Notes under the pieces: generated by a model | The model's database searches: none | What the model was told of the DNA's origin: nothing | The model's input: only the letters and a program-made list of their open reading frames with translations | Shown: positions 1 to 7,616 of the stretch, piece by piece | Layout: each line of letters opens with the position of its first letter | Position numbering within the stretch: the first letter of the stretch is position 1 | Assembly: GCA_036939975.1 (NCBI GenBank) | Contig: JALLPB010001311.1 | Coordinates: forward strand, 1-10,333 | Length of the DNA: 10,333 nucleotides | Direction: 5' to 3' | From: Cyclostephanos tholiformis | Taxonomy: Eukaryota; Bacillariophyta; Thalassiosirophyceae; Thalassiosirales; Thalassiosiraceae | Program-made: the position numbers and the translations under genes

Positions 1-10
1 ATACACCGTT

Positions 11-35
11 GGAAAGCTGTGACTGTCAGCTTTCC
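11..35. repeat. Inverted repeat / hairpin, 9-bp stem
   Basis: GGAAAGCTG (11-19) is followed after a 7-nt loop by its exact reverse complement CAGCTTTCC (27-35). The role is unknown. It could be part of the 3' end of a gene to the left of the window. It does not match the metazoan histone stem-loop. Confidence 0.5.
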
Positions 36-648
36 GCAGATGTAATAATATGGGGAGGGTTTGCTGCTGACTTTCTCGAGTAAAACGTTTCTACATACGG
101 TGTTGCACGAAATCGCGTTTGTGGACATAAAACTGACCATAACCCGATAAAGAGATAAAATTGCGGCACGATGCAGCCGTTTTCAGTACCCCCTCGATGC
201 AACCAAGACATTCAATGCAAAATTTCTCAATAGATACACTACTTCGGTCGACTCAAGAATCTTACCATAGCCCCTTTGGCTCAAAGGAAAAACGACATGC
301 CAAGGGTTTGGCGGGAAAGCATAGACAGATATTATTATCACTGCAAGATCCTACGAGAAGTTGACACCTACCTTGGGGTGGTGAGTGAGACGAGAAGAGA
401 GAAGAAGATTCACTTGACTACCATACCTATCGAGCAGCAATGGCCAAAACACCGAAACAATATCATCATGCCGACAAACCACGATCTCTTCAAAAATAAA
501 TAAATTCTCCATGAACCTTAATTCAAAAGTATCAATCTATTATTAAGTATTATGACATTAGGTCGCCGCCGAGTCTGAGCGCTCCATCATCGCCGAGACC
601 ATCATCTCCCCTTTCGTAAAATAATATTAATATCGGGGGGAACGAACC

Positions 649-666
649 AAAAAAAAAAAAAAAAAA
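649..666 (+). repeat. Poly-A tract (A18) in the 5' leader
   Basis: An uninterrupted run of 18 A lies about 40 nt before the ATG of the hydrolase gene. It is probably in the 5' untranslated region or core promoter. It could act as a nucleosome-disfavouring dA:dT tract, which is inference from what such tracts do in other eukaryotes. Confidence 0.7.
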
Positions 667-706
667 CGTCGTTCGCCCAATACGTACTGGCATACATATT
701 GCAATC

Positions 707-2597
707 ATGCAGGACGATGCCGGACGGATCATTTTCGCTGGCGAGGCGAGGCCCCTCCTCATCTCCGCCCCGAGCGGCGGCGAGGAAGACGATACGAGGG
801 ATAATGATACAATAACGAGGGACCGACACTATCATGACTTCGCGCGGATCGTCGCCGATGACATCGGGGAACGATACCGATCGAGCCTGCGCAATCTCGA
901 TGCCGTTATCAAATTCGTTACCGTGGGCGGCGCTCGATGCGAGGATCGCGACATGAGGAGGAGGGGGAGCGTGCGTTCGGAGGGTCGGAGGAGGATGAAC
1001 GTTATATTGGGATTTTCGCTATCGGTCACTTTCCTCCTCCCGATGACGTCGGTCGGCGTCGTTTACTATCGAGGGGTGTACCTGCCGCGATACAGACGAG
1101 ATCGACTTCGCGAGTTGATATTAGAGCACGCCGCATCGGCCAAGCGTCGCGCCGATGGGTGCGCCGGCATCGATTGGCGGACGGCGTGCTCCGGCCTTGC
1201 CGGCGCGAGCGCACGACGACGACAACGCGTCCTTTACACCGGCACCGGCGATCGGTCGCGCGAGATAATCAATGACGATGATGGCGAGCTGTTGGATTCG
1301 GACGATCCCTCCGTCACGTACGACAATCACTGCCTGTTAACGTACAGGATGAGGCTTTTCGGCGACATAACCTTTCCCTACCACGCGAGCAGTCGACTCG
1401 ACTCGGGGGGGAATTACACCATGGCGCTCTTGATACAGCACGGCGCCATGAGGAATTCCGAGGAGTATTTTTGCAGCTTCAAGCGACTCATGCTGATGCA
1501 GCCCTATAGGGACTTTCGCGATATACTCCTCATTTCTCCGGATTTTAATTACGAGCAGGACGAGCTCGTGCATCCCAATGACGTCTTTTGGAATTCGAGC
1601 AAGCCGTGGGGGGATTGGAGGGTCGGGGCCGAATCGGATCCCGATTGCTGCGGTAACAGGGGACATATGGGAACGCCCAAGACGTTCAGCAGTTACGAGG
1701 TCCTGGATCATATCCTGGCGAAACTCACGAATAGGAAGTTATTCCCCAACATGAACAAGATTTCCTACGTTGGACATTCCGCTGGTACGTTTCGATCATA
1801 ATATGCCATACATTTTTCGTTGCACCGTTTATTTGAAACCCCCCAACGGAACATGTCATCCTTTCATATACTCACATCATCCAGGCGGGCAAATGGTCCA
1901 GCGATATGCAGTCATTAGCACCCTGGCGGCCCTGTGGGATCTGCAATCCGACATAGATATTAAGTTCATCATCGCCAATCCGAGCTCGTACGCCTACCTG
2001 ACTCCACAACGCTACCGCTACAATTGCGGGAACTGCACGTGCACCCCCAGCAAGTGCACATGCGACGGGGAGTGCACGGCACCCCGCAATCAAAAGCTAG
2101 CAATCCCCCACCACGATTCGGCCGGGACTCAATTTCCGTGTTATGCCTGGAACTACAATCGATGGCCGTACGGCATAGGCTCCTTCTCCGACGAGCGGAC
2201 CGGTCAATACATCCCCTACGCGCTCCGGGATGGCATGTTGGGAGTCGAACGGGCCCTGCGTTTCTACAACAAGCTCCACGTCGTGTACATGGTGGGGCAG
2301 AACGATACTTGCAACGACGGGCTGCCAGTATGCGATGCCAGTTGTTGGAAGCGGGAGGACTACGCGGAGGACGAATGGTCCTGCTGGCGCAACGACATGG
2401 ACACGCGTTGTCCCGCCATGCTCCAGGGCCCGTTCCGCCGAACGCGTGGTTACCAGTACATGGATTATTTGAGAACCCTGTACGGCGAGCCCACGCATCA
2501 TCTGTTCACCGTCCCCGGCGTCGGACACGATGCATCTGGAATGTTCAGTTCCGAAATTGGGATGAGAGAACTATTCGATTTTTCTCATACCACGTGA
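707..2597 (+). CDS. Membrane-anchored alpha/beta hydrolase, two exons
   Basis: Joining 707-1784 to 1885-2597 gives 596 residues. The order is: a charged N-terminus (1-96); one hydrophobic segment at about 97-120 flanked by Arg, suggesting a type II membrane protein; then an alpha/beta-hydrolase domain. GHSAGGQ (356-362) is the nucleophile elbow with Ser358. The likely acid is Asp500 in VGQND and the likely base is His574 in VPGVGHDASGMF. ANPSSYAYL and YNRWPYGI resemble conserved blocks I recall from uncharacterised microbial and fungal hydrolases of this fold. A Cys-rich stretch (407-423) is inserted between them. The substrate is unknown; esterase or peptidase-like activity is possible. ATG707 is the first ATG of the open frame, with A at -3. 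The next gene converges on it 287 nt downstream. Fold and triad are fairly sure; substrate and location are inference. Confidence 0.85.
1785..1884 (+). other. Spliceosomal intron (100 nt) in the hydrolase gene
   Basis: The donor is G|GTACGT at 1785 and the acceptor is CATCATCCAG|G ending at 1884. Splicing joins a split Gly codon (phase 1) and restores GHSAGGQMVQRYA, which exactly completes the nucleophile elbow. Without splicing the first frame stops at 1799-1801 after five extra codons. The match of both frames to one hydrolase fold makes this intron nearly certain. Confidence 0.92.
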
Positions 2598-2884
2598 TAC
2601 ATTGTTTGTTCGAGAAAATTTGATGGTGTGTTTTGGCCTGAATACTTGCGTGCACGCTTCAATATCGACAGTGCTTGTAAGTTGATATGATGGAAAGCTA
2701 TGTTTGGTTCCAATTGTTTATGGATTTTCCTCGCTGTTTTGTTTATCTTATCTTAAATTTGTATAAAAGCAAAGCAAGGACAATTCACAGACCGATGACC
2801 GACGAAGATAACAACGCCCACCCATGTTTTACGGATACTCATCACCGTATGGTGCCGTAGCATATAATGCGGCTTCTATCATTT
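2598..2884. other. Convergent 3' spacer
   Basis: This 287-nt spacer lies between two converging genes and should hold both 3' ends. It is AT-rich around 2690-2770. I see no gene, no clear AATAAA on either strand and no repeat worth listing. Confidence 0.5.
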
Positions 2885-4885
2885 TCAAGACTTTTTAGAA
2901 AGCTTCCTTCTCTTCCTCTTCTCGTGTTCCTTCGCCTGGCCAACGAGCTTACGCGCTTTCTCCACGGCCTCAGGGTCCAATTCAATTCTATCATTCGCCC
3001 TCTTGTTGTATCCTCCCCTACCCCTCGTCGTCGGGGGATGCTGCGGTTTGCGTTTGTTGCCGCCCGCACCTCCTTCCCCCTCGACGCTCGTCGCCACAAT
3101 GACGCCCGATGGTTCTCCCTCCTCGTCTTCGCTACTGTCATCGCCATCATCCGACGAAGTATCGCTACCCCCCTCCTTCGAGTCAACGAAATCGAGGGCG
3201 CGATCGTAATTCCTCTTCCCGCCGTAGCTCCATACCGCCAGATCAGTGATCCTCGCCCCGGAGCCAACCCGTACGCTATCGAGTATCTCGACGGCCACTT
3301 CCACCTCCTCGTTGGAGGAGGAGGAGTCGGATTGATCATCATCAGATTGATCTTCATCGTCATCGTCATCGTCATCGTCATCATCCCTACCTCGATTACT
3401 CGTCGACGACTTCTTCCCAGCTCCATCATCGTCATCATCATCATCATCATCATCATTGTACCTATCGGGGGTGAGCATCATCCTAACCGCGCCCTCAAGG
3501 TCCATGAGACTCACGACGCCACCGCTGTTGGCAGTCACCACAAGGAAGCCGGATCCGCCCTCCACGGACCGGATGCACTTGAATCGATCATCGCCCGCGA
3601 CGGGGCCGTCCACCGGCTCGATGGCCATTATCGCACGCCTCGTTGTGGCCGCCTTCTTCCCATCCTCTCCATCGTCGTAGTCATCGTCGTGGTCCTCGTC
3701 GTCATCGCCATAGTCGTCATCCTCTCCCTTGTCGTCGTCGTCGTCATCGAACAACCGCCCGACCTCCAATACCGGCAATCCTCCATCGTCGCACGCGGCC
3801 GCTAAGAACATGCCCTCGTCGCCGCCCACGAACGCTACCATATTGACCTTGGTGCAATTCGGCGACATGTCGACGTCCAGTAAATCCTCTCCCGTCGTCG
3901 CATCCCTGGCGACGATCTTACTGCCGTGACAATAGGCATATCGCGTTCCGTCGCCGCTCCATACGATGTGATTGATCGATTCGATCCTCCTGGTATTAAC
4001 CCCCCTCCTCCTCGTCGGTTTTATCCTGTGCACGTACGCCAATCGTCCCTTGACCAAATCCCACAATATCAGTCGACCATCGCCGGTCCCGCCGGTGAGC
4101 GCCATCCGTCCGGTCGGATGCACCGCGACGCAATTGACCCCGTGCGAATCGTGCCCGCTCGACACGTGCTGTACGGACCAATCCCCCCGTTTGTATATGA
4201 TGACCTTCCCGGTCGACGTTCCGACGATCGCGTGCGTCGTCGTATTCGTCGATCCGCCGACTTGAGCGTCATCGCCGCCGCCGCCGCCGTCAACGTCGTC
4301 GACGACGACGCGGCGATTGGACGGAGGCGCGAACGCGCAGCACGACGGCGAACCCAAATCGTTGGGCGTGCGCAATTCGCCCGATTGAGCCCTCTTCGAC
4401 AGGTCGTACACGTTGATCGATTCGTCGTACCCGCCGGATAATAGCATGCCGGGACCGATGACATCCGTCGATGATGAGGATGATGAGGATGGGGGGGTGG
4501 CGGATGCGACGTCGATGCACCTGACGCTACCCTCGTGTGCCGCCGTGGCGAATGTCATTTTTAGGTATTTACCGTCGTTCTTGTTTCGTAATAATCGCGA
4601 TTCGATGCTAATTTCGCTCGTTCGATGAGATTCATGCGATGACTCCTTGTCGTCGTTTTCGTTTGCATTTTCGCCGCCGGGGGAGGAGGAGGGTGGGAGG
4701 ACGATGGTGGGTGGTGCGGTATCCCAACCGGCGAGCACGCCGTCGTAGGTGCCCACTATCACGACCAGGCGGGATGGTAGCATATTCCTCCTCGTACCCA
4801 TGTTATCTTCGTGGTTGGATATTCCTCCCCCCCCCCTACCTCCCCTCCCAAGTCGTTCTAGTCTGGGTGCCAGTCTCGTGTGTAT

Positions 4886-4917
<32 letters not shown>

Positions 4918-4993
4918 TGTTGTTATTGTTGTTGTTGTGGAGCCTTGTGTTTTGCATTCTCGCACTTATTTTTTTTTGTGGTGTTGGCAACAT
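2885..4993 (-). CDS. MAK11: WD40 ribosome-assembly protein, Mak11/PAK1IP1 family
   Basis: From ATG 4993 the frame encodes 702 residues. The family is a nucleolar WD40 beta-propeller needed for 60S subunit assembly (yeast Mak11; human PAK1IP1). Family signatures are VGTYDGVLAGWD (first blade), AHEGSVRCIDV with LLSGGYDESINVYDL, and HPTGRMALTGGTGDG followed by ILWDLVKGR and a WSGDGTRYAYC strand. Roughly seven blades lie between residues 75 and 590. Acidic Asp/Glu blocks interrupt the later blades, and the tail ends in a basic KRKRRK nuclear-type signal. It is much longer than the roughly 400-470 residues usual for the family, because of the acidic inserts and an Asn/Asp-rich leader. The start is uncertain: ATG at 4801 (strong context) or 4783 would drop the low-complexity leader and begin just before the first blade. 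It diverges from the reductase gene at 5306. Confidence 0.85.
3323..3454 (-). repeat. In-frame Asp-codon repeats (two D10-class tracts)
   Basis: GAT/GAC trinucleotide runs encode two Asp tracts (about 3425-3454 and 3323-3385) split by a short Lys/Ser/Arg linker. They sit in the WD40 gene after its seventh blade, in what is likely a surface loop. The runs keep frame by being triplet-based and are probably length-variable among strains. On the opposite strand they create false hydrophobic Ile/Val open frames. Confidence 0.8.
3662..3748 (-). repeat. Acidic Asp/Glu-rich in-frame insert
   Basis: About 29 codons that are almost all Asp, Glu, Gly or Tyr lie between the sixth and seventh blades of the WD40 protein. 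Acidic tracts are common in nucleolar assembly factors. Here the insert is a degenerate GAT/GAC repeat rather than a pure microsatellite. Confidence 0.7.
4886..4936 (-). repeat. Triplet microsatellite encoding Asn7-Asp10
   Basis: On the minus strand an AAC/AAT run passes into a GAC run. If translation starts at 4993, it encodes an Asn tract followed by ten Asp in the leader of the WD40 protein. If translation starts at 4801 or 4783, the repeat is in the 5' untranslated leader instead. Confidence 0.8.
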
Positions 4994-5305
4994 ACTTATT
5001 CCTACGCTAGTTAACCTTCCCGCCAAAAGATTGACTTCCCGGCATGCACGCACACGCACCTCTCAACTAAAACGAACCCACTCACCTCTCTCCACTCTCG
5101 TATGATACGTGTGTATTGTACTACGTAAAAAAAAGGCTTCGCATAGCATACTAGTGTCATGACGATGATGTGCCCGACGAGAAGTACATTCGATAAAATA
5201 TTATCTCTCTCTCGAAGAAACATCATCATACAAACCCAAGGCATCATCGAAAATATAATATAAAAATACAAAATTATATCATCGTAATATATTAATAATA
5301 TTATT
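4994..5305. promoter_or_regulatory. Divergent promoter region shared by the WD40 and reductase genes
   Basis: Only 312 nt separate the outer ATG of the minus-strand WD40 gene from the ATG of the plus-strand reductase, so both promoters and leaders must lie here. The right half (about 5250-5305) is strongly AT-rich just before the reductase ATG. The left half is pyrimidine-rich on the plus strand, with CA-type repeats near 5050. I see no canonical TATA box I would defend. Confidence 0.55.
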
Positions 5306-7011
5306 ATGTCGTCGATCAAAAAGGTCAACGTATTGATGGTCGGTACCGGCGAATACACGACCGGATACGTCGATGGCGCGGCCTCCAAGAGCGACAAGGG
5401 AGCGGGCGTCGTGGCGTTGGCGATGTTCGATCTGCGCAGGAGGGGCAAGGTCGATAGGATCGGCATGTGCGGCGTCAACGTGAGTTTTTCTCGTTTCTTA
5501 TATATATATTATTATTATTATTATTATACAACGTGATCCGCCCCCCCTAAACCCACCCATCCCCCGACCACCCCGACCTTTTTTCGCACCGTATCTCTCG
5601 TTCACGCACACGACGCGCACACACGCCAAAACCTCACTCATCTATATTATATTGTTTTTCATCGTTTTTTTTAAATTTCCAAATTCTCCCATTCGACCCG
5701 TATTTCGCGCACGCTCGCGTTTTTTTTTATATATCCCCCTGCGAATATCGTCGTTTCGTGATCATCCCTCCCGTCTTCTTTATTTTCCATCTCCCTCGTC
5801 TTTCCCCCCCATCATCATCCCCACATCATCCCATCCTAAAACGCACGAGAATGCAGGGGAGGAAATTCCCCGGCATACGCGAGCACATGCAAAGGCATAT
5901 CGGGGACGTCTATTCCGATATGGACCTGAGATGCGATACCTACCCGAACGACGACGTCGTGGATGCGAAATCGTACGTACATGCCATATCGACCTACGGG
6001 ATGGGAGACGTTTGCATCGTATTCACCCCGGACGATACCCATCGCGTCATCGCATCGTGCGCCATACGACGGGGCATGCACGTCATGATTACGAAGCCGA
6101 TCGTTCAAAATCTCGGCGATCACCTGGATCTCGTGAGGGAGGCGAACGATCGCAACGTCCTCGTCGTCGTGGAGGTTCACAAGCGTTACGATCCGTTCTA
6201 CGCCGATGCTCGCGATCGCGCGAGGTCGACATTGGGCAACTTCCAGTACATGTACGCATACATGAGCCAACCCAAGTCCCAACTCGATACCTTCCGTGCG
6301 TGGGCGGGGAAGGGTTCCGACGTATCGTATTACCTCAACAGTCATCACGTGGACTTCTCGGAATGGACGTTGGAAGGCATCGCGAGGCCGGTGAGGGTGG
6401 TCGCATCGTGTTCGACGGGCGTGGCGACGTCGAGGGGCCTGAACGCCGAGGATTCGATAACTCTCAACGTTACGTGGGAGAACCTCGACGATGGCACACT
6501 CGGGAATGCGATATACACCAGCAGTTGGGCCGCGCCGAAATCGGACGTGCATTCCCAACAGCGCTTCTTCTACATGGGCACGAGGGGGGAGATAACCGTC
6601 GATCAGGCCCATCGGGGCATGACGGTATCGGTCGACGACGCCCCGCACGCGAGCGTCAATCCGCTATTCATGAAGTACGAGCCAACGAACGGCAAATTCA
6701 GCGGACAGGGTAGTTACGGCATGCGCAGTTTCGAGTGCTTCGTCGATGCTTGCATCGAGGTCAATGCCGGCGGTAGGTCGACGGCGAGTTACGACGATGG
6801 CAGCCTGGCCACGGTGAATACGACGATGTTGGGAACGGCGATACTCGAGGCCGGTAGGAGGAGCTTGGACGCGGATGGCAGGCCCATGGACATATTGTAC
6901 GGTGACGAAACGGGGGAAAATGGTGGATGCGGGGATGATGATGGTGGTACCACCAAAACGATGCGGCACTGCGTTCCATTGGGAATTCGACCCCATGAAT
7001 TCCGCGTGTAG
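5306..7011 (+). CDS. Gfo/Idh/MocA NAD(P)-dependent oxidoreductase, GaaA-like, two exons
   Basis: Joining 5306-5479 to 5857-7011 gives 442 residues. The N-terminus has the Rossmann dinucleotide loop VGTGEYTTG (12-20). FTPDDTH (114-120) is the next cofactor-side loop, TKP (137-139) is the family's EKP-type motif with the usual catalytic-site Lys138, and HKRYDP (166-171) and SHHVDF (220-225) line the likely active site. The [11 protein letters not shown]...SDKGAGVV...FDLRRRGKV block is what I recall from fungal proteins of the D-galacturonate reductase type (Aspergillus GaaA, Botrytis GAR2), which are of similar length. The predicted reaction is NAD(P)H-linked reduction of a sugar acid or related substrate in the cytosol; substrate is not provable here. 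The C-terminus carries an unusual Gly/Asp-rich tail (about 405-425). ATG5306 is the only suitable start before the Rossmann motif. Confidence 0.88.
5480..5856 (+). other. Spliceosomal intron (377 nt) in the reductase gene
   Basis: The donor is AAC|GTGAGT at 5480 and the acceptor is GAATGCAG|GGG ending at 5856; the intron is phase 0. Splicing joins CGVN to [10 protein letters not shown], giving the continuous block expected in this family. The intron is rich in plus-strand pyrimidines, with TA/TTA repeats at about 5500-5526 and several T and C runs. The plus-strand frame stays open for about 33 codons before the acceptor, but that stretch is Pro/Ser-rich and lacks family similarity. Confidence 0.9.
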
Positions 7012-7054
7012 GGGTGTGGGAAGGAGAGAGTGTGTGGCGTCTGTGTGGTGGAAT

Positions 7055-7080
<26 letters not shown>
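7055..7080 (+). repeat. (GA)13 microsatellite
   Basis: A perfect GA dinucleotide repeat of 26 nt begins 44 nt after the reductase stop codon, so it is probably in the 3' untranslated region. Confidence 0.95.
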
Positions 7081-7085
<5 letters not shown>

Positions 7086-7104
7086 GGATGATTAGGGGCC
7101 TGAA

Positions 7105-7153
7105 GGGGGGGGGGGGGGGGGGGGGGGGGGGGGTGGGTGGGGGGGGGGGGGGG
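7105..7153 (+). repeat. Long G tract: G29, T, G3, T, G15
   Basis: Forty-seven of 49 bases are G. The run can in principle form stacked G-quadruplexes on the plus strand, in DNA or in the reductase 3' untranslated RNA. Its exact length is doubtful because long homopolymers are prone to sequencing and assembly error. Confidence 0.9.
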
Positions 7154-7330
7154 TGAGGGGATGATATATAATTAAGGGAATGGGACGGCGGCCATGTAGT
7201 CAAAGAGCGGGAAGTAGGCGTTTCTTACCCTGATGAGATATACATTATTACACCGGATAAAATGCACCGATGTCAAACTTTTACGGTCATCACGCGCCTA
7301 CCTCTGCCTGTCCATCTTGCGTCCTAACGT

Positions 7331-7353
7331 AGCATTTTACTAAATGCTTTTTT
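7331..7353 (+). terminator. Hairpin plus T6, possible terminator-like element
   Basis: AGCATTT (7331-7337) pairs perfectly with AAATGCT (7342-7348) across a 4-nt loop and runs into T6 (7348-7353). In a bacterium this would read as an intrinsic terminator. In this eukaryotic setting T6 could end a Pol III transcript, but I see no A/B boxes or recognisable small RNA upstream. The structure is seen directly; the function is open. Confidence 0.3.
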
Positions 7354-7461
7354 AAAGTCATCATTCGATCAGTAAAAAAAAAATAGCATCATTAGAGTTT
7401 AACAATACACATATAAAATTGTCAGGGACAGGGGGCTCTACTCTACTCCTCTGCCGGATAC

Positions 7462-7535
7462 TTCACATTCTGAGCTCCTACTTTACAAGAATGCCACTTT
7501 CACATTCTGACCACCTACCTAAAAAGAATGCCTGT
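7462..7535. repeat. Imperfect 37-bp tandem duplication
   Basis: TTCACATTCTGA occurs at 7462-7473 and 7499-7510, and AAGAATGCC at 7487-7495 and 7524-7532. Both pairs have a 37-nt offset, so two adjacent diverged copies of one unit are present. It lies about 80 nt beyond the stop codon of the minus-strand repeat gene, probably in its 3' untranslated region. Confidence 0.7.
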
Positions 7536-7616
7536 CAATAGATGACCAAAACAAACAATTACACGAGAACATCTTTGGTACGTCTAGGACGTGCAGCGTG
7601 AGCGCCGACGTGGCCA

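Larger units (their letters stand above)
1..706. other. Upstream spacer, no supported gene
   Basis: I see no convincing gene here. The open frames on both strands are short (under 80 codons), several do not begin with ATG, and none resembles a known family. Two things stand out: a 9-bp stem hairpin at the left edge and an A18 run at 649-666. The last part (about 540-706) is the probable promoter and 5' leader of the hydrolase gene that begins at 707, with AT-rich sequence around 620-633. No clear TATA box is visible at a fixed distance from a known transcription start, so none is called. Confidence 0.6.
7012..7616. other. Convergent 3' spacer rich in simple repeats
   Basis: This 605-nt spacer lies between the ends of the reductase (+) and the repeat protein (-). 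It contains (GA)13, a G-rich homopolymer region, a short hairpin followed by T6 and a 37-bp imperfect tandem repeat, listed separately. No coding region is supported; the open frame reading through the G tract encodes only Gly/Arg low complexity. Confidence 0.6.

Noticed and set aside
276..503. Possible small basic protein upstream of the hydrolase
   Set aside because: The frame begins at a non-ATG codon, has no recognisable motif and no splice sites I could defend.
1337..1711. Minus-strand open frame opposite hydrolase exon 1
   Set aside because: Antisense shadow of a well-supported coding exon, with no recognisable motif.
2762..2769. TATAAAAG, TATA-box-like
   Set aside because: It lies between the 3' ends of two converging genes with no gene starting downstream, so it is probably chance in AT-rich DNA.
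2867..3805. Long plus-strand open frame (312 codons) opposite the WD40 gene
   Set aside because: It is antisense to a recognised Mak11-type gene. Its Ile/Val-rich runs are simply the complement of Asp-codon repeats.
5059..5059. Longer WD40 protein starting at 5059
   Set aside because: The codon there is GTG on the minus strand. A eukaryotic nuclear gene should start at ATG, the first of which in this frame is at 4993.
5836..6648. Long minus-strand open frame opposite the reductase
   Set aside because: It is a shadow of the reductase exon; composition is Arg/His/Val-rich with no family motif.
6664..7203. Minus-strand proline-rich frame over the G tract
   Set aside because: The Pro runs are just the complement of the poly-G tract; the remainder is antisense to the reductase.
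7462..7535. CRISPR-like direct repeats
   Set aside because: There are only two imperfect adjacent copies with no regular spacers, in a eukaryotic context.
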